DNA from: Planococcus glaciei
GTDB taxonomy: Bacteria; Bacillota; Bacilli; Bacillales_A; Planococcaceae
Length of the DNA: 64,000 nucleotides
Direction of reading: 5' to 3'
Assembly (NCBI RefSeq): GCF_900099655.1
Contig: NZ_FNDC01000016.1
Coordinates: forward strand, 23,902-87,901
Shown: positions 8,204 to 18,856 of the stretch, piece by piece
Position numbering within the stretch: position 1 is the stretch's first letter
How the letters are laid out: every line of letters starts with the position of its first letter
Translations under genes and position numbers: made by a program
Notes under the pieces: model-generated
Seen by the model: only the letters and a program-made list of their open reading frames with translations
Databases searched by the model: none
What the model was told of the DNA's origin: nothing

Positions 8204-8953
8204 ATGACACGAATAGATGAAAGACAAACAAACGAACTGCGCCCGGTACAGATGGACGTGGATTATTTGATCCACCCGGAAGGTTCGGTATTGATCACCG
8301 TTGGGCAAACGAAAGTAATTTGTACAGCGACCATTGAAGACAAAGTGCCGCCATTCCTGAGAGGGCAAGGCAAGGGTTGGGTCACTGCAGAGTATTCAAT
8401 GCTGCCTCGTGCAACGAACAGCCGAAACCGGCGCGAATCTTCTGCCGGCAAAATCGGCGGCCGGACCATGGAAATCCAGCGCCTGATCGGCCGTGCACTG
8501 CGTGCGGTGGTCGACCTTGAGAAATTGGGCGAACGTACGCTTTGGATCGACTGCGACGTGATCCAGGCAGATGGCGGCACGCGTACCGCTTCCATCACCG
8601 GTGCTTTTGTTGCGATGACAATGGCCATCGGCAAATTGGATTTGACCGCATTTCCGGTAACCGATTTCTTAGCGGCAACGAGCGTCGGCATCGACGGCGA
8701 ACACGGAGCCATTTTGGACTTGAACTACGTGGAGGATTCATCTGCAGAAGTCGATATGAACCTGGTCATGACAGGAGCCGGCCATTTTGTGGAACTTCAG
8801 GGAACAGGCGAAGAAGCGACGTTTTCACGCTTGCAGCTAAACGAAATGCTCGATCTTGGTGAATCGGGAATCCGCCAATTGATTTCCAAACAAAAAGAAG
8901 TGCTTGGCGAATTGGCCAATCGCGTAGGCGAAGAGGTGAAATCAAGTCTATGA
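8204..8953 (+). CDS. rph: Ribonuclease PH
   Basis: Phosphorolytic 3'-5' exoribonuclease that trims tRNA 3' ends. 249 residues with the RNase PH blocks [54 protein letters not shown] and GAFVAM. ATG 8204 follows GAGGAGGA at proper spacing. Its stop overlaps the rdgB start by 4 nt (ATGA), so the two are translationally coupled. B. subtilis has gerM between the racemase and rph; it is absent here. Confidence 0.95.
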   Translation: MTRIDERQTNELRPVQMDVDYLIHPEGSVLITVGQTKVICTATIEDKVPPFLRGQGKGWVTAEYSMLPRATNSRNRRESSAGKIGGRTMEIQRLIGRALRAVVDLEKLGERTLWIDCDVIQADGGTRTASITGAFVAMTMAIGKLDLTAFPVTDFLAATSVGIDGEHGAILDLNYVEDSSAEVDMNLVMTGAGHFVELQGTGEEATFSRLQLNEMLDLGESGIRQLISKQKEVLGELANRVGEEVKSSL

Positions 8954-9555
8954 AAAAAGTATTGATTGCGACTCAAAACTTAGGGAAAGCGAGAGACTTT
9001 GAAGCCTTGCTGCGTCCGTTTGGTTATGATGTATTAACGTTGCAGGATGTTGCCAAAGACTTGGATATTGAAGAAACAGGCGTTACGTTTGAAGAGAACG
9101 CGATTCTGAAGGCTGAAGGGGCTGCAGAAGCACTTCAAATGCCGGTGATCGCTGATGACTCGGGACTTGAGATTGATGCTTTAAACGGTGAACCAGGCGT
9201 CTATTCTGCGCGCTACGCCGGCGAGCCGAAAGACGACAATGCCAATATTGACAAAGTGCTCGGAAAATTGGCCGACGTTCCGGAAAACGAGCGCACTGCC
9301 CGCTTCCGCTGCGTGTTGGCTGTTGCGGCGCCGAACCAGAAAACCGTCACTTTCTCGGGCTCATGCGAAGGAGAAATCCTGTTTGAGCGCCGCGGCGAAA
9401 ACGGCTTCGGATACGATCCGATTTTTTGGGTGCCGAGTGAAGGGCGTGCCATGGCAGAACTCAAGCCGGAAGAAAAAGCGGCCATTTCACACCGCGGCAA
9501 TGCCTTGCAGAAATTAAAGCAGGCCATGCCCGAATGGTTACTATCAAACGAATAA
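8950..9555 (+). CDS. rdgB: dITP/XTP pyrophosphatase (RdgB/HAM1 family)
   Basis: Hydrolyses non-canonical purine triphosphates (dITP, XTP) to monophosphates, which keeps them out of DNA and RNA. The N-terminal [12 protein letters not shown] binds nucleotide, [19 protein letters not shown] holds the catalytic acidic residues, and [12 protein letters not shown] and [11 protein letters not shown] are also typical. 201 residues, equivalent to B. subtilis YsnA. It overlaps rph by 4 nt. Confidence 0.93.
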   Translation: MKKVLIATQNLGKARDFEALLRPFGYDVLTLQDVAKDLDIEETGVTFEENAILKAEGAAEALQMPVIADDSGLEIDALNGEPGVYSARYAGEPKDDNANIDKVLGKLADVPENERTARFRCVLAVAAPNQKTVTFSGSCEGEILFERRGENGFGYDPIFWVPSEGRAMAELKPEEKAAISHRGNALQKLKQAMPEWLLSNE

Positions 9556-9585
9556 CATTTATTTTAATGTTTTTTTAAAATAGCA

Positions 9586-9614
9586 TTGACTTTTCCGGAA
9601 ATCATTTCTATAAT
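9586..9614 (+). promoter_or_regulatory. Sigma-A promoter of tRNA-Arg
   Basis: TTGACT (9586-9591), 17-bp spacer, TATAAT (9609-9614); the tRNA begins 76 bp downstream. Between them (about 9632-9690) is a degenerate stretch (GAAAAGCGCAAACGTCC) resembling the start of the 5783-6168 repeat unit. Confidence 0.72.
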
Positions 9615-9690
9615 TAAAATTGTCTTTCAGTAGAAAAGCGCAAACGTCCATTAGATCTGGGCGATGAAGTTTAGCTGCTAAGAAAGCCTT

Positions 9691-9764
<74 letters not shown>

Positions 9765-9786
9765 TTATAGAAATGTACATAAGAAG

Positions 9787-9823
9787 AAGGCCTTGAAGCA
9801 AAACGCTTCAAGGCCTTTTTTAT
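9787..9823 (+). terminator. Terminator after tRNA-Arg
   Basis: AAGGCCTTGAAGC-aaaac-GCTTCAAGGCCTT is a perfect 13-bp stem with a T-run. Confidence 0.9.
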
Positions 9824-9940
9824 TTGCGTATTCAGCAATAATAGTATGCCGATTACAGATTAAAGTTTAAAGGGAGATGGCTGGGAAATGAAACCATTTC
9901 GACTTTCGTTCGTATTATGTAGTAACAGGAGTTGATTTCA

Positions 9941-10240
9941 ATGCCCATATGCAGCCATTGTGAAACCCGCTGGACGTGGAAACAGACGATAAAAAAGACG
10001 TTCACTTTAAGCAATAAGTTAGAGTGCCCGTTATGTGGAAAAATACAGTACATATCCAAAAAGTCACGGAAAAGAATCAGCCTGCTCAACTTGGTGATCC
10101 TTTTGCCGCTTTTATTGAATGCAGTGACTTCCATCGAACCGCTTTTTAACATCACCCTTATCTTCATATTCTTTATGCTCAGTATGGTCTTTATGCCGTT
10201 TCTTACGGAACTTTCGAGTGAAGAAGAGCCTCTTTGGTAA
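9941..10240 (+). CDS. CxxC-20-CxxC family small membrane protein
   Basis: A 99-residue protein with CSHC at residues 4-7 and CPLC at 29-32, giving the spacing that defines the TIGR04104-type CxxC_20_CxxC family. Two hydrophobic segments follow (about 50-66 and 72-88). The paired CxxC suggests a small zinc ribbon on the cytoplasmic side of the membrane. The start at ATG 9941 is set by AGGAG 9 nt upstream. It is monocistronic, between the tRNA terminator and its own terminator. Function is unknown. Confidence 0.75.
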   Translation: MPICSHCETRWTWKQTIKKTFTLSNKLECPLCGKIQYISKKSRKRISLLNLVILLPLLLNAVTSIEPLFNITLIFIFFMLSMVFMPFLTELSSEEEPLW

Positions 10241-10250
10241 ACGGGTTCCC

Positions 10251-10281
10251 GGCTCAAGGAAAAAACTTGGGCTTTTTTTTA
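10251..10281 (+). terminator. Terminator
   Basis: GCTCAAG / CTTGGGC (one G-U pair) with eight T residues, 12 bp after the CxxC protein gene. Confidence 0.75.
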
Positions 10282-10325
10282 TTTATTGGCGAAAATGTGA
10301 AGCAATTCTGCAAAAAAAGATGAAT

Positions 10326-10351
10326 AAAACATGAACCAGAGTTCATGTTTT
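10326..10351. promoter_or_regulatory. 26-bp perfect palindromic operator of the downstream TetR gene
   Basis: AAAACATGAAC-caga-GTTCATGTTTT has 11-bp perfect arms and a 4-bp centre, 38 bp upstream of the TetR start. Size, symmetry and position fit a TetR-family autorepression site. Confidence 0.75.
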
Positions 10352-10389
10352 GGGGGCTGGCATGTTATTCTTATCTATGAGGTGAGGAA

Positions 10390-11052
10390 ATGCAGCACGA
10401 AAACCTTGTCGGAGATTTCCCGACGTTTCCAAAACAACTGCGTTCAAAACAAAAAAGAGAAGCATTGATTGAAAGTGCGAAACTGCTATTCAATGAAAAA
10501 GGATTTGAACATACAACAGCAAAAGAAATTGCAGCCCATGCGAAAGTGGCGACGGGAACGTTTTACCGGTATTTTTCCGATAAGCGGCAATTGCTGATGA
10601 CGCTGATCGACAACCAGATAGATTCCATGATGCCTCTCGATTTGGAATGGAAAAGCGGGGACCCCGAAAAGCTGTTGGCGGGGCGCTTGGAAATGCATTA
10701 CCACAAGATTAACGAAAAAAACCTGCGGAAGCTGATGCCGGAACTTTTATTGAAAGATGCGGAACTTGCCGAAGTGGTCAATGAAGCGAAAATGCGCATG
10801 CAGGGAAAAGTGCTCGGCCATCTGCAAACGCTTCAGAAAAAAGGGCTCATGTGGCCGGACATCGACATTGAGACGTTGACCTGGTGCTTGCAGTCGATGA
10901 TGGAAAAGCTGCAAAGCCGAAAGAACGAAGGCGTTTGCGTGGATTACAAGGAATTTGCCAAAGTATTTTGCCGGACCTTGTTTCCGCCGGACATTATTGA
11001 ACAAATGCGCTCTGGAAACATAAAAGATATGGAAAGGACCGTGAACAGATGA
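10390..11052 (+). CDS. TetR/AcrR-family transcriptional regulator
   Basis: 220 residues. The N-terminal HTH is clear: RSKQKREALIESAKLLFNEK, FEHTTAKEIAAHAKVATGTF and YRYFSDKRQLL. The C-terminal ligand-binding domain is not diagnostic. GAGGTGAGG lies just before ATG 10390. The gene overlaps the Spx-like gene by 4 nt (ATGA), so the regulator and that protein are co-translated. The 26-bp palindrome upstream suggests autoregulation of the pair. No pump or enzyme gene is adjacent, which is unusual for TetR regulators. Confidence 0.88.
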   Translation: MQHENLVGDFPTFPKQLRSKQKREALIESAKLLFNEKGFEHTTAKEIAAHAKVATGTFYRYFSDKRQLLMTLIDNQIDSMMPLDLEWKSGDPEKLLAGRLEMHYHKINEKNLRKLMPELLLKDAELAEVVNEAKMRMQGKVLGHLQTLQKKGLMWPDIDIETLTWCLQSMMEKLQSRKNEGVCVDYKEFAKVFCRTLFPPDIIEQMRSGNIKDMERTVNR

Positions 11053-11441
11053 AAGCAAAACTATTTACTGCAACGAGCAACACTTCTTGCCGGAAAGCCA
11101 TTGCTTGGCTCAACGAGTACAATATTCCGTATGTCGAGAAAAACATTTCCACTACCCCGATTACGATTGAAGAAATTCAGGAAATCCTGTCTTTAACCAA
11201 CGAAGGCACCGAAGAAATCATTTCGAAAAAAGCTTACGCCATTAAAAAGTTGAAACTCGATTTCGACAGTTTATCGTTGCCCCAATTATATCAAGTCATC
11301 CAAGATAACCCCGGTGTGCTGCGTCTGCCTATTCTCCATGATGGAAAAAAGCTGCAAGTCGGCTATAACGATGATGAAATTCGCCAATTTCTTCCCCGCT
11401 GGTTCCGTACAAATCAATTCCAAACTTTATTAGGTATGTAA
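11049..11441 (+). CDS. Spx/ArsC-family protein lacking the first cysteine of CXXC
   Basis: 130 residues. The Spx/ArsC thioredoxin-like fold is shown by SCRKAIAWLNEYNIPYVEKN at the N-terminus and by LRLPILHDGKKLQVGYND with the cis-Pro near residue 94. Spx proteins bind the RNA polymerase alpha C-terminal domain and use a CXXC at residues 10-13 as redox switch. Here the motif is N11-T-S-C14, so only one cysteine remains. It is translationally coupled to the TetR gene. It is either an Spx paralogue without a disulfide switch or a protein of different function. Confidence 0.8.
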   Translation: MKAKLFTATSNTSCRKAIAWLNEYNIPYVEKNISTTPITIEEIQEILSLTNEGTEEIISKKAYAIKKLKLDFDSLSLPQLYQVIQDNPGVLRLPILHDGKKLQVGYNDDEIRQFLPRWFRTNQFQTLLGM

Positions 11442-11475
11442 CAAGGAGCCTTCCAAACAGGCTCCTTGTTTTTGG
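11440..11475 (+). terminator. Terminator after the Spx-like gene
   Basis: AACAAGGAGCC / GGCTCCTTGTT is a perfect 11-bp stem with TTTTT. The left arm overlaps the stop codon. Confidence 0.9.
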
Positions 11476-11616
11476 TTGTGCGGAAGGGCCGCCGATTAGC
11501 GAAAAAGGGAGCAACAAGGCGGATTCCTTCATGTGAAAATTTCGAAAATGCCTGTTATTTTATTTTCCCGCAAAATCCCGGTATGGTATGATAGACAGTA
11601 CAAACGGGGTGTTTTT

Positions 11617-12597
11617 ATGCGAAAAAAATATAGGGAGCTGCAGCGCAAAGGCAACGTTATCGTATTTCCGAACACGATCAATCGCTTGCTGACGGAAGGC
11701 ATGGCGCTGCTGAAAGAAGAGAATTACGAAGACGCTCGCGATAAGCTGTACCAGGTGCTGTCTTATGAACCGGAACATGCCGGGGCACTCGGTGCCTATG
11801 CCTATTGCTTGTTTGAGCTGGGGGAATACGAGGAAGCGCTGGAGGTATGCCGGGAACTGCTGAAGGTCGGGCCTGTGCATTACCTGGAAACAATGGAATT
11901 ATACATAAGCATTTTAATGCAGGTGCGGGAATTTGAAGAAGCGGAGCGGATGATTGAAGTTCTGATTGAAGAAAAAGTCCTGCCGGAAGAACGGCTGGCG
12001 CAGTTTCTGCAGCTGCGGGATTTGAATGAGCGCATTGCGGAAAAAAACGCCAATGTAAAAATCGACCTTACCCAATACGTGCCGGAAAATTTCATCAAGC
12101 TGTCTCCGCATGAACAGGAAAGGCTGATCATGGATTTGCCGCCGGCAAGCTATGACATGCTGAAAAACAGCCTGGTTGACATTGTGCAGCATCCGGAAAC
12201 CGATTTATTGACGAAGACATACATATTGTTCATGCTCCACCAGGAGAAAGTGAAAGCCCGTGTGACGGTGGAGAAATTCCATTACGATAAGGAGTTTTTA
12301 GTGGCGAATCTGCCGGACCCGATCAACAATCCGCGCGTCCAGGACATCAAACGGATGATGGAAGAGATGCTGGAAAAAGATCCGACCCGCCTGGAGATGG
12401 TCCAGGAATTGTTTGAGCGCCACATTTATTTGTTTTATCCATTCCAATGGGATGGGTACGATGAAGCGGAAGTGGCAGACGTCTATCTTAGTTATTTAGA
12501 TCAATTGTTCACCGGAGAAATGAATTTTTCCGGCGACTCGGAACTGATGAGCCTGATTTTTCATGCCGAACAATGGTTTGAGTTGCGCAATGGGTAG
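11617..12597 (+). CDS. ysoA: Tetratricopeptide-repeat protein (YsoA-like)
   Basis: 326 residues. Helical TPR units are visible at about residues 25-110 (GMALLKEENYEDARDKLYQV, GALGAYAYCLFELGEYEEAL, YISILMQVREFEEAERMIEV), followed by an acidic helical C-terminus. ATG 11617 follows GGGGTG; the reading frame is open further upstream but without a better start. The position just before tig matches B. subtilis ysoA. The molecular role is not known; TPR domains mediate protein contacts. Confidence 0.75.
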   Translation: MRKKYRELQRKGNVIVFPNTINRLLTEGMALLKEENYEDARDKLYQVLSYEPEHAGALGAYAYCLFELGEYEEALEVCRELLKVGPVHYLETMELYISILMQVREFEEAERMIEVLIEEKVLPEERLAQFLQLRDLNERIAEKNANVKIDLTQYVPENFIKLSPHEQERLIMDLPPASYDMLKNSLVDIVQHPETDLLTKTYILFMLHQEKVKARVTVEKFHYDKEFLVANLPDPINNPRVQDIKRMMEEMLEKDPTRLEMVQELFERHIYLFYPFQWDGYDEAEVADVYLSYLDQLFTGEMNFSGDSELMSLIFHAEQWFELRNG

Positions 12598-12603
12598 AAA
12601 TAG

Positions 12604-12631
12604 TTGAACATAGTGGCATCTATGCTATAAT
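12604..12631 (+). promoter_or_regulatory. Promoter of tig
   Basis: TTGAAC (12604-12609), 16-bp spacer, TATAAT (12626-12631), 70 bp upstream of tig. Confidence 0.65.
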
Positions 12632-12700
12632 ATTGAAGTTGTCAAAATTCGTATAAAACGGGTAATATGACTTTGTAGAAAATGTTTGGAGGGCTTATAA

Positions 12701-14014
12701 ATGTCAGCAAAATGGGAAAAGCAAGAAGGTAACACAGGAACACTTACAGTAGAAGTACCGACAGAAGAAGTAAATGCAGGATTGGACAAAGCGTTCAAAA
12801 AAGTTGTTAAAGAAATTAACGTACCAGGTTTCCGTAAAGGAAAAATGCCGCGCCAGATGTTCGAACAACGCTTTGGCGTAGAATCACTTTACCAGGATGC
12901 CCTAGACTTCATCTTGCCGGATGCTTACGCAAACGCTGTTGAAGAAGCAGGCCTTAACCCGGTTGACCGCCCGGAAATCGATATTGTGACTCTTGAAAAA
13001 GGACAGCCGCTTGTGTTCACAGCTAAAGTAACGGTTAAGCCGGAAGTTCAGCTTGGCGAATACAAAGGCCTTGAAGTTTCTCAGCCAGCTACAGACGTAA
13101 CTGACGAAGAAATCGAAAGCCAATTGAAAGAAAACCAAGAACGTTTCGCTGAGCTTGCTGTTAAAGAAGACGAAGCAATCGTTGAAGGCGACACTGCAGT
13201 GATCGATTTTGAAGGTTTTGTTGATGGAGAAGCATTTGAAGGCGGCAAAGGAGAAAGCTATTCTCTTGAAATCGGTTCAAACTCATTCATCCCAGGCTTC
13301 GAAGAGCAATTGGTCGGCGCAAAAACAGGAGAAGAAAAAGACGTTGAAGTCACTTTCCCTGAAGAATACCACGCTGCTGAACTTGCAGGAAAAGCTGCAA
13401 CGTTCAAAGTGAAAGTAAACGAAGTAAAAGCAAAAGAGCTTCCAGAACTTGATGACGAATTCGCTAAAGAAATCGACCCAGAAGTTGAAAGCCTAGAAGC
13501 GCTTCGCACAAAAATGAAAGAAACCTTGGCTGAACAGAAAAAAGCAAATGCGGATGCAGCACTTCGCGACGAGCTAGTTCAAAAAGCAGCTGAAAATGCA
13601 ACAATCGACCTTCCGCATGCCATGATCCACACTGAAATGGACCGCATGATGCAGGAATTCGAACAACGTTTGACTCAGCAAGGCATGAACCTTGACCTTT
13701 ACTTCCAGTTCTCAGGCCAAGACGAAGAAGCTTTGCGTGCTCAAATGCACGACGATGCTGAAACGCGCGTACGTGTATCTCTAGTGCTTGAAGCAATTGC
13801 TGAAGCAGAGAACATGGAAGTCACTTCAGAAGACATCGACAAAGAACTTGAAAAAATGTCCGGCCAGTTTAACATGGACATCGAGCAAATCAAAACTGCT
13901 TTAGGCGGCACTGAAATGCTTGAAAACGATATCCGCATGCAAAACACAGTTGAATTCCTAGTGGAAAACGCTAAAATCACAACTGAAGTGGAAAACGTTC
14001 AAGACGCTGAATAA
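12701..14014 (+). CDS. tig: Trigger factor (ribosome-associated chaperone, PPIase)
   Basis: Binds the ribosome tunnel exit and shields nascent chains. The N-terminal ribosome-binding signature [19 protein letters not shown] is present at about residues 44-62. The central FKBP-type PPIase domain follows ([20 protein letters not shown], then [20 protein letters not shown] at about 190-210), with a helical C-terminal chaperone domain after it. 437 residues. GGAGGG precedes ATG 12701. It has its own promoter and a strong terminator. Confidence 0.96.
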   Translation: MSAKWEKQEGNTGTLTVEVPTEEVNAGLDKAFKKVVKEINVPGFRKGKMPRQMFEQRFGVESLYQDALDFILPDAYANAVEEAGLNPVDRPEIDIVTLEKGQPLVFTAKVTVKPEVQLGEYKGLEVSQPATDVTDEEIESQLKENQERFAELAVKEDEAIVEGDTAVIDFEGFVDGEAFEGGKGESYSLEIGSNSFIPGFEEQLVGAKTGEEKDVEVTFPEEYHAAELAGKAATFKVKVNEVKAKELPELDDEFAKEIDPEVESLEALRTKMKETLAEQKKANADAALRDELVQKAAENATIDLPHAMIHTEMDRMMQEFEQRLTQQGMNLDLYFQFSGQDEEALRAQMHDDAETRVRVSLVLEAIAEAENMEVTSEDIDKELEKMSGQFNMDIEQIKTALGGTEMLENDIRMQNTVEFLVENAKITTEVENVQDAE

Positions 14015-14036
14015 TCAACACACATAAGCTTCATAG

Positions 14037-14066
14037 AAAACAAGGCACGGCGACGTGCCTTGTTTT
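14037..14066 (+). terminator. Terminator after tig
   Basis: AAAACAAGGCACG-gcga-CGTGCCTTGTTTT is a perfect 13-bp stem. Confidence 0.92.
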
Positions 14067-14258
14067 CCTCTACATAGAATAAAATAAGAATTACATAAAT
14101 TGATTGCTGTCCTTGAATGATTCTGTGGTTTTTGAGAGGTATAAGGCAAACTGGCGGTGTTGCCAATGGCAAGCCAAGGAGTTTTGCTGAAAAACTCCAA
14201 GCGAAGATTAGTAAAGCAAATATTAACGAAGCATTCTCTTTGTAGTAATTCTAATTAG

Positions 14259-14287
14259 TTGCTACAATAAGCATAATCTTGTAATAT
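14259..14287 (+). promoter_or_regulatory. Promoter of clpX
   Basis: TTGCTA (14259-14264), 17-bp spacer, TAATAT (14282-14287), 26 bp before the clpX start. The rest of the tig-clpX gap (about 14067-14258) shows nothing recognisable. Confidence 0.55.
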
Positions 14288-14312
14288 TATGGCTTGAATA
14301 GGGGTGAATACA

Positions 14313-15584
14313 TTGTTCAAATTCAATGATGAAAAAGACCATTTAAAATGTTCATTCTGCGGAAAACCGCAAGAACAGGTTCGCAAACTGGTTGCAGGAC
14401 CGGGTGTATATATTTGTGACGAATGTATTGAGCTTTGTACGGAAATCGTAGAAGAAGAGCTGGGTACAGAAGAAGCAGTGGAATTCAAAGAAGTGCCAAA
14501 ACCAAAAGAGATTTTGGACATTCTAAACGGCTATGTCATCGGCCAGGAAAAAGCGAAAAAGTCTTTGGCTGTAGCAGTATACAACCATTACAAACGTGTC
14601 AATTCCAACAGCAAGATCGATGATGTCGAGTTGTCGAAATCCAATATCGTTTTGATCGGGCCGACAGGAAGCGGGAAAACTTTGCTTGCGCAAACTTTGG
14701 CGCGCATTCTGAATGTGCCGTTTGCAATTGCAGATGCCACTTCGTTGACTGAAGCGGGTTATGTCGGGGAAGATGTTGAGAACATCCTCTTGAAGCTGAT
14801 CCAAGCTGCAGACTATGATGTGGAACGTGCGGAAAAAGGCATCATCTATATCGATGAAATCGATAAAGTGGCCCGCAAATCCGAAAACCCGTCCATCACA
14901 CGTGATGTATCAGGTGAAGGCGTTCAGCAGGCATTGCTGAAAATCCTGGAAGGCACAACAGCAAGCGTTCCTCCACAAGGCGGACGCAAGCATCCGCATC
15001 AGGAATTTATCCAAATCGATACGACGAACGTCTTGTTCATCGTCGGCGGTGCATTTGACGGAGTCGATCAAATCATCAAACGCCGTTTGGGCAACAAAGT
15101 CATCGGTTTCGGTGCAGATCCAAACAAAGAAGAGCTGGACGAGAAGTCGCTTCTTAGCCAGTTGATTCCGGAAGATTTGCTGAAGTTCGGTTTGATTCCT
15201 GAATTTATCGGCCGTTTGCCAGTATTGGCAAGCCTTGAGCAATTGGATGAAAATGCACTCGTTCAGATTTTGACTGAGCCGAAAAATGCATTGATCAAAC
15301 AATACCAAAAAATGATGGAACTTGACGATGTCGAATTGACGTTCGAAGAAGACGCCTTAGTGGAAATTGCGAAATTGGCAATTGAACGCAAAACAGGTGC
15401 CCGCGGACTTCGTTCAATCATTGAGAACATCATGCTTGAAGTTATGTTCGACTTGCCTTCGCGCGAAGACATTGTCGAATGCGTCATTACGAAAGACACG
15501 GTGACGAAAAACGAAATGCCGAGACTCATCTTAGAAGATGGTTCTGAATACGACGAAAAAGACAACGAAAAAACATCCGCATAA
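14313..15584 (+). CDS. clpX: ClpXP protease ATP-binding subunit ClpX
   Basis: AAA+ unfoldase that feeds substrates to ClpP. It has an N-terminal four-cysteine zinc domain (CSFCG, CDEC), Walker A GPTGSGKT, pore loop GYVGED, Walker [10 protein letters not shown], and the ClpP-docking IGF loop in KVIGFGAD. 423 residues. The start is TTG 14313 (MFKFND) because AGGGGTG at 14300-14306 is well spaced for it, while GTG 14304 lies inside that site. In B. subtilis lonB follows clpX; here lon follows directly. Confidence 0.96.
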   Translation: MFKFNDEKDHLKCSFCGKPQEQVRKLVAGPGVYICDECIELCTEIVEEELGTEEAVEFKEVPKPKEILDILNGYVIGQEKAKKSLAVAVYNHYKRVNSNSKIDDVELSKSNIVLIGPTGSGKTLLAQTLARILNVPFAIADATSLTEAGYVGEDVENILLKLIQAADYDVERAEKGIIYIDEIDKVARKSENPSITRDVSGEGVQQALLKILEGTTASVPPQGGRKHPHQEFIQIDTTNVLFIVGGAFDGVDQIIKRRLGNKVIGFGADPNKEELDEKSLLSQLIPEDLLKFGLIPEFIGRLPVLASLEQLDENALVQILTEPKNALIKQYQKMMELDDVELTFEEDALVEIAKLAIERKTGARGLRSIIENIMLEVMFDLPSREDIVECVITKDTVTKNEMPRLILEDGSEYDEKDNEKTSA

Positions 15585-15658
15585 TGTGAAACGCCGGTCC
15601 TTGTGAGCCTTTGCTCAATGGATGGCTGTTTAACCAATCAGACTTTGACTCTTGCTTC

Positions 15659-15676
15659 CTCCCGAGCAATCGGGAG
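15659..15676. repeat. Perfect 7-bp inverted repeat in the clpX-lon gap
   Basis: CTCCCGA-gcaa-TCGGGAG has no T-tract and so is unlikely to be a terminator. It could be an operator or part of the lon leader. Confidence 0.4.
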
Positions 15677-15716
15677 TGCAGCATAAGGGGAAAGTGAGTA
15701 AAAAAGGATGATACGG

Positions 15717-15767
15717 GCTGACTCTGATCGTGCACATCCGCGCGTACGGGGTCAGCTTGTTTTTTTG
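15717..15767 (+). terminator. Terminator between clpX and lon
   Basis: GCTGAC (15718-15723) pairs with GTCAGC (15751-15756) around a structured 27-nt loop, followed by TTGTTTTTTT. Confidence 0.65.
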
Positions 15768-15796
15768 ACGAAAATAATCGGAGGTGCAACTCCCTA

Positions 15797-18124
15797 ATGG
15801 CTAAGAGAAAAGTAACCAAACGTGTACCATTATTGCCGCTGCGAGGGCTTCTCGTATTTCCGACAATGGTGCTTCATATTGATGTCGGCCGTGATCGGTC
15901 GATTGCCGCTTTAGAACAGGCGATGCTTGAAGACAATATTGTCTTTTTGGCAACCCAAAAAGAAATGAGCATTGAGCAGCCTGAAAAAGACGATTTGCAA
16001 AAAATCGGGACGCTCGCGTACGTGAAACAGATGCTGAAACTGCCAAACGGCACCATCCGCGTCTTAGTGGAAGGCCTGGAGCGCGGGCAATGGAAAAATT
16101 ATGAGGAAGAAGAAGCTTTCACCGTCGTGGAAGTCACTTCCTTCCCGGATGAACCGGAGCGCACGGCGGAACAGGATGCCTTGATGCGCATGCTGCTCGA
16201 GCATTTCGAGAAATACGCGAAAGCTTCGAAAAAAGTATCGACTGAAACTTATAACACGGTAGCCGATATCGAAGAACCGGGCCGCCTGGCCGATATGGTC
16301 GCTTCGCATCTGCCGCTGAAAGTGAACGAAAAGCAGGAAGTGCTGGAAACTTTTGATATCAACACACGCCTTGAGATGCTGATTGCGCGCCTTCACAACG
16401 AGCAAGAAGTGATCGATCTGGAGAAACGCATTTCGCAGCGTGTGAAAAAATCGATGGAACAGACGCAAAAAGAATTTTATTTGCGCGAACAAATGAAAGC
16501 CATCCAAACGGAACTGGGGGATAAAGACGGCAAATCCGGAGAAATCGTCGATTTGCGGAAACGCATCGAAGACGCCGGCATGCCGGAATCAACCGAGAAA
16601 GCCGCTTTGAAAGAACTGGACCGCTACGAAAAATTGCCGTCTGCAGCAGCAGAGAGCGGCATCATCCGCAACTACATCGAATGGCTTGTCACGATTCCAT
16701 GGTCAGAAGCAACGGAAGACCGCCTTGACATCAAATACGCGGAAGAAGTGCTCGACCGCGACCATGATGGACTGGAAAGCGTCAAAGAGCGCGTGCTGGA
16801 ATATTTGGCTGTCCAACAGATGACCAATTCCTTGCGTGGACCGATTCTTTGCCTGGTCGGCCCTCCAGGTGTCGGAAAGACTTCTCTTGCGAAATCGATT
16901 GCGGAATCGCTGGACCGCAAATTTGTCCGCGTCTCGCTTGGCGGCGTGCGCGACGAATCGGAAATTCGCGGCCATCGCCGTACGTATGTCGGCGCGATGC
17001 CAGGCCGCATCATCCAAGGGATGAAACGGGCAGGCACAATTAACCCAGTATTCCTGCTGGATGAAATCGATAAAATGTCGAACGATTTCCGGGGAGATCC
17101 ATCGTCGGCAATGCTTGAAGTATTGGATCCGGAACAAAACAATACGTTCAGCGACCATTACATTGAAGAAACGTATGATCTTTCGAACGTGTTGTTTATT
17201 GCCACTGCGAATGATCTGGGTTCTATTCCAGGGCCGCTTCGCGACCGGATGGAAGTCATCACGATTGCGGGCTATACAGAAGCGGAAAAACAAATGATCG
17301 CGAAAAACCATTTGGCGCCGAAGCAATTGAAAGAACATGGCTTGACGGAAGAGCAGCTGCAGTTTGAAGAAGGTGCATTGCTTCACCTGGTCCGCTATTA
17401 TACACGCGAAGCAGGTGTCCGTGGACTCGAGCGCACCATCGCATCGATTTGCCGGAAAGTGACGAAACAGATCGTGGCAGGCGAAAAAGAGCAAGTGACG
17501 GTAACAGCGGACGCCATCGAGGATTACCTCGGCAAACGCAAATTCCGCTACGGCATGGCTGAAACGGTCAACCAAGTCGGCGTGGCTACTGGCCTTGCGT
17601 ATACGACTGTCGGCGGCGATACGCTTCAAATCGAAGTGTCGCTGTCTCCAGGCAAAGGCAAATTGCAATTGACTGGGAAACTCGGAGATGTCATGAAAGA
17701 ATCGGCGCAGACGGCCTTATCGTTTGTCAGAGCACGCGCCGAGTCGCTTGGCATCGATCCGAACTTCCACGAGTCGAATGACATCCACATCCACGTTCCG
17801 GAAGGCGCTGTTCCAAAAGACGGCCCTTCCGCCGGGATTACGATTGCAACGGCACTCGTTTCTGCGCTGACGAAACGCCCGATCCACCGCGAAGTCGGCA
17901 TGACGGGTGAAATTACCTTGCGCGGCCGCGTTCTGCCGATCGGCGGCGTGAAAGAGAAAACCTTAAGCGCTCACCGTGCCGGATTGAAAACAATTATCCT
18001 GCCGATCGACAACGAGCGGGATATTGAAGACATTCCAGAAAGTGTCCGCGAAGAATTGACGTTCAAACTCGTTTCGCTGGCGGATGAAGCGCTGGAAATC
18101 GCATTAGAAGGAGCAAACGAATGA
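15797..18124 (+). CDS. lon: ATP-dependent protease Lon (LonA type)
   Basis: Soluble AAA+ serine protease for damaged and regulatory proteins. It has an N-terminal substrate domain ([19 protein letters not shown]), Walker [16 protein letters not shown], Walker [12 protein letters not shown], and a C-terminal protease domain with the catalytic Ser in [10 protein letters not shown] and Lys in GGVKEKTL. 775 residues. GGAGGTG precedes ATG 15797. The stop overlaps the engB start (ATGA), as in B. subtilis lonA-ysxC. Confidence 0.97.
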   Translation: MAKRKVTKRVPLLPLRGLLVFPTMVLHIDVGRDRSIAALEQAMLEDNIVFLATQKEMSIEQPEKDDLQKIGTLAYVKQMLKLPNGTIRVLVEGLERGQWKNYEEEEAFTVVEVTSFPDEPERTAEQDALMRMLLEHFEKYAKASKKVSTETYNTVADIEEPGRLADMVASHLPLKVNEKQEVLETFDINTRLEMLIARLHNEQEVIDLEKRISQRVKKSMEQTQKEFYLREQMKAIQTELGDKDGKSGEIVDLRKRIEDAGMPESTEKAALKELDRYEKLPSAAAESGIIRNYIEWLVTIPWSEATEDRLDIKYAEEVLDRDHDGLESVKERVLEYLAVQQMTNSLRGPILCLVGPPGVGKTSLAKSIAESLDRKFVRVSLGGVRDESEIRGHRRTYVGAMPGRIIQGMKRAGTINPVFLLDEIDKMSNDFRGDPSSAMLEVLDPEQNNTFSDHYIEETYDLSNVLFIATANDLGSIPGPLRDRMEVITIAGYTEAEKQMIAKNHLAPKQLKEHGLTEEQLQFEEGALLHLVRYYTREAGVRGLERTIASICRKVTKQIVAGEKEQVTVTADAIEDYLGKRKFRYGMAETVNQVGVATGLAYTTVGGDTLQIEVSLSPGKGKLQLTGKLGDVMKESAQTALSFVRARAESLGIDPNFHESNDIHIHVPEGAVPKDGPSAGITIATALVSALTKRPIHREVGMTGEITLRGRVLPIGGVKEKTLSAHRAGLKTIILPIDNERDIEDIPESVREELTFKLVSLADEALEIALEGANE

Positions 18125-18702
18125 TAGTCAATAATGTAGAACTTGTAATCAGTGCCGTCCGCCCGGATCAGTATCCGGAAGACGGCCTGCCGGAATTCGC
18201 TTTAGCGGGCCGGTCGAACGTCGGGAAATCGTCGTTCATCAACAAAATGATCGGCCGCAAAAGCATGGCGCGCATTTCCTCAAAACCTGGGAAAACGCAG
18301 ACGCTGAACTTCTATAAAATAGAAGAAAAATTGTTTTACGTCGATGTTCCAGGCTATGGCTATGCCAAAGTCTCCAAATCGGAACGCGAAGCTTGGGGCA
18401 AAATGATCGAGCGCTATATTACCGGACGTGAGGAATTGCGTGCGGTGATCCAAATCGTCGATTTGCGCCATGCACCGAGCCGGGACGATATCGCGATGTA
18501 CGACTTTATGAAGCATTACGATATTCCGTGCATCATCATCGCCACGAAAGCGGATAAGATTCCAAAAGGCAAATGGGAGAAGCACAAAAAAGTGGTTCGC
18601 CAGACGCTCGAAATGGACAAAAACGATCCATTGATCGTCTTTTCATCTGAAACCGGCCTTGGCAAAGATGCCGCTTGGGCAGAAATCGAAAAGAGAATGT
18701 AA
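18121..18702 (+). CDS. engB: Ribosome biogenesis GTPase EngB/YsxC
   Basis: Essential GTPase for 50S subunit assembly. G1 is [10 protein letters not shown]3 is [10 protein letters not shown]4 is ATKADK and G5 is FSSETG. 193 residues. It is coupled to lon by a 4-nt overlap and followed by a strong terminator. Confidence 0.95.
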   Translation: MIVNNVELVISAVRPDQYPEDGLPEFALAGRSNVGKSSFINKMIGRKSMARISSKPGKTQTLNFYKIEEKLFYVDVPGYGYAKVSKSEREAWGKMIERYITGREELRAVIQIVDLRHAPSRDDIAMYDFMKHYDIPCIIIATKADKIPKGKWEKHKKVVRQTLEMDKNDPLIVFSSETGLGKDAAWAEIEKRM

Positions 18703-18710
18703 TAGGAAGG

Positions 18711-18738
18711 AAGCGCAGCTGAGGCTGCGCTTTTTTTT
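18711..18738 (+). terminator. Terminator of lon-engB
   Basis: AAGCGCAGC-tgag-GCTGCGCTT is a perfect 9-bp stem with eight T residues. Confidence 0.92.
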
Positions 18739-18786
18739 GTGGAGAAAAGACGAATGGGGCTTTGCTGCAAGTAAAAGGGCACTTTC

Positions 18787-18806
18787 GCTTTTCGCCTGCG
18801 AAAAGC
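18787..18806. repeat. Hairpin GCTTTTCGC/GCGAAAAGC (copy 1)
   Basis: Perfect 9-bp arms with a 2-nt loop. The same two arms recur at 25656 and 32623, each time next to a 20-21 bp array. The flanks (GCAAGTAAA before, GGCA and TTTTTGAAT after) resemble those of the 25656 copy. Confidence 0.8.
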
Positions 18807-18856
18807 AGGCAGTTAAAAGGGTTGCCGTTTTTGAATGGGGCTGGATATTGGCGTAT

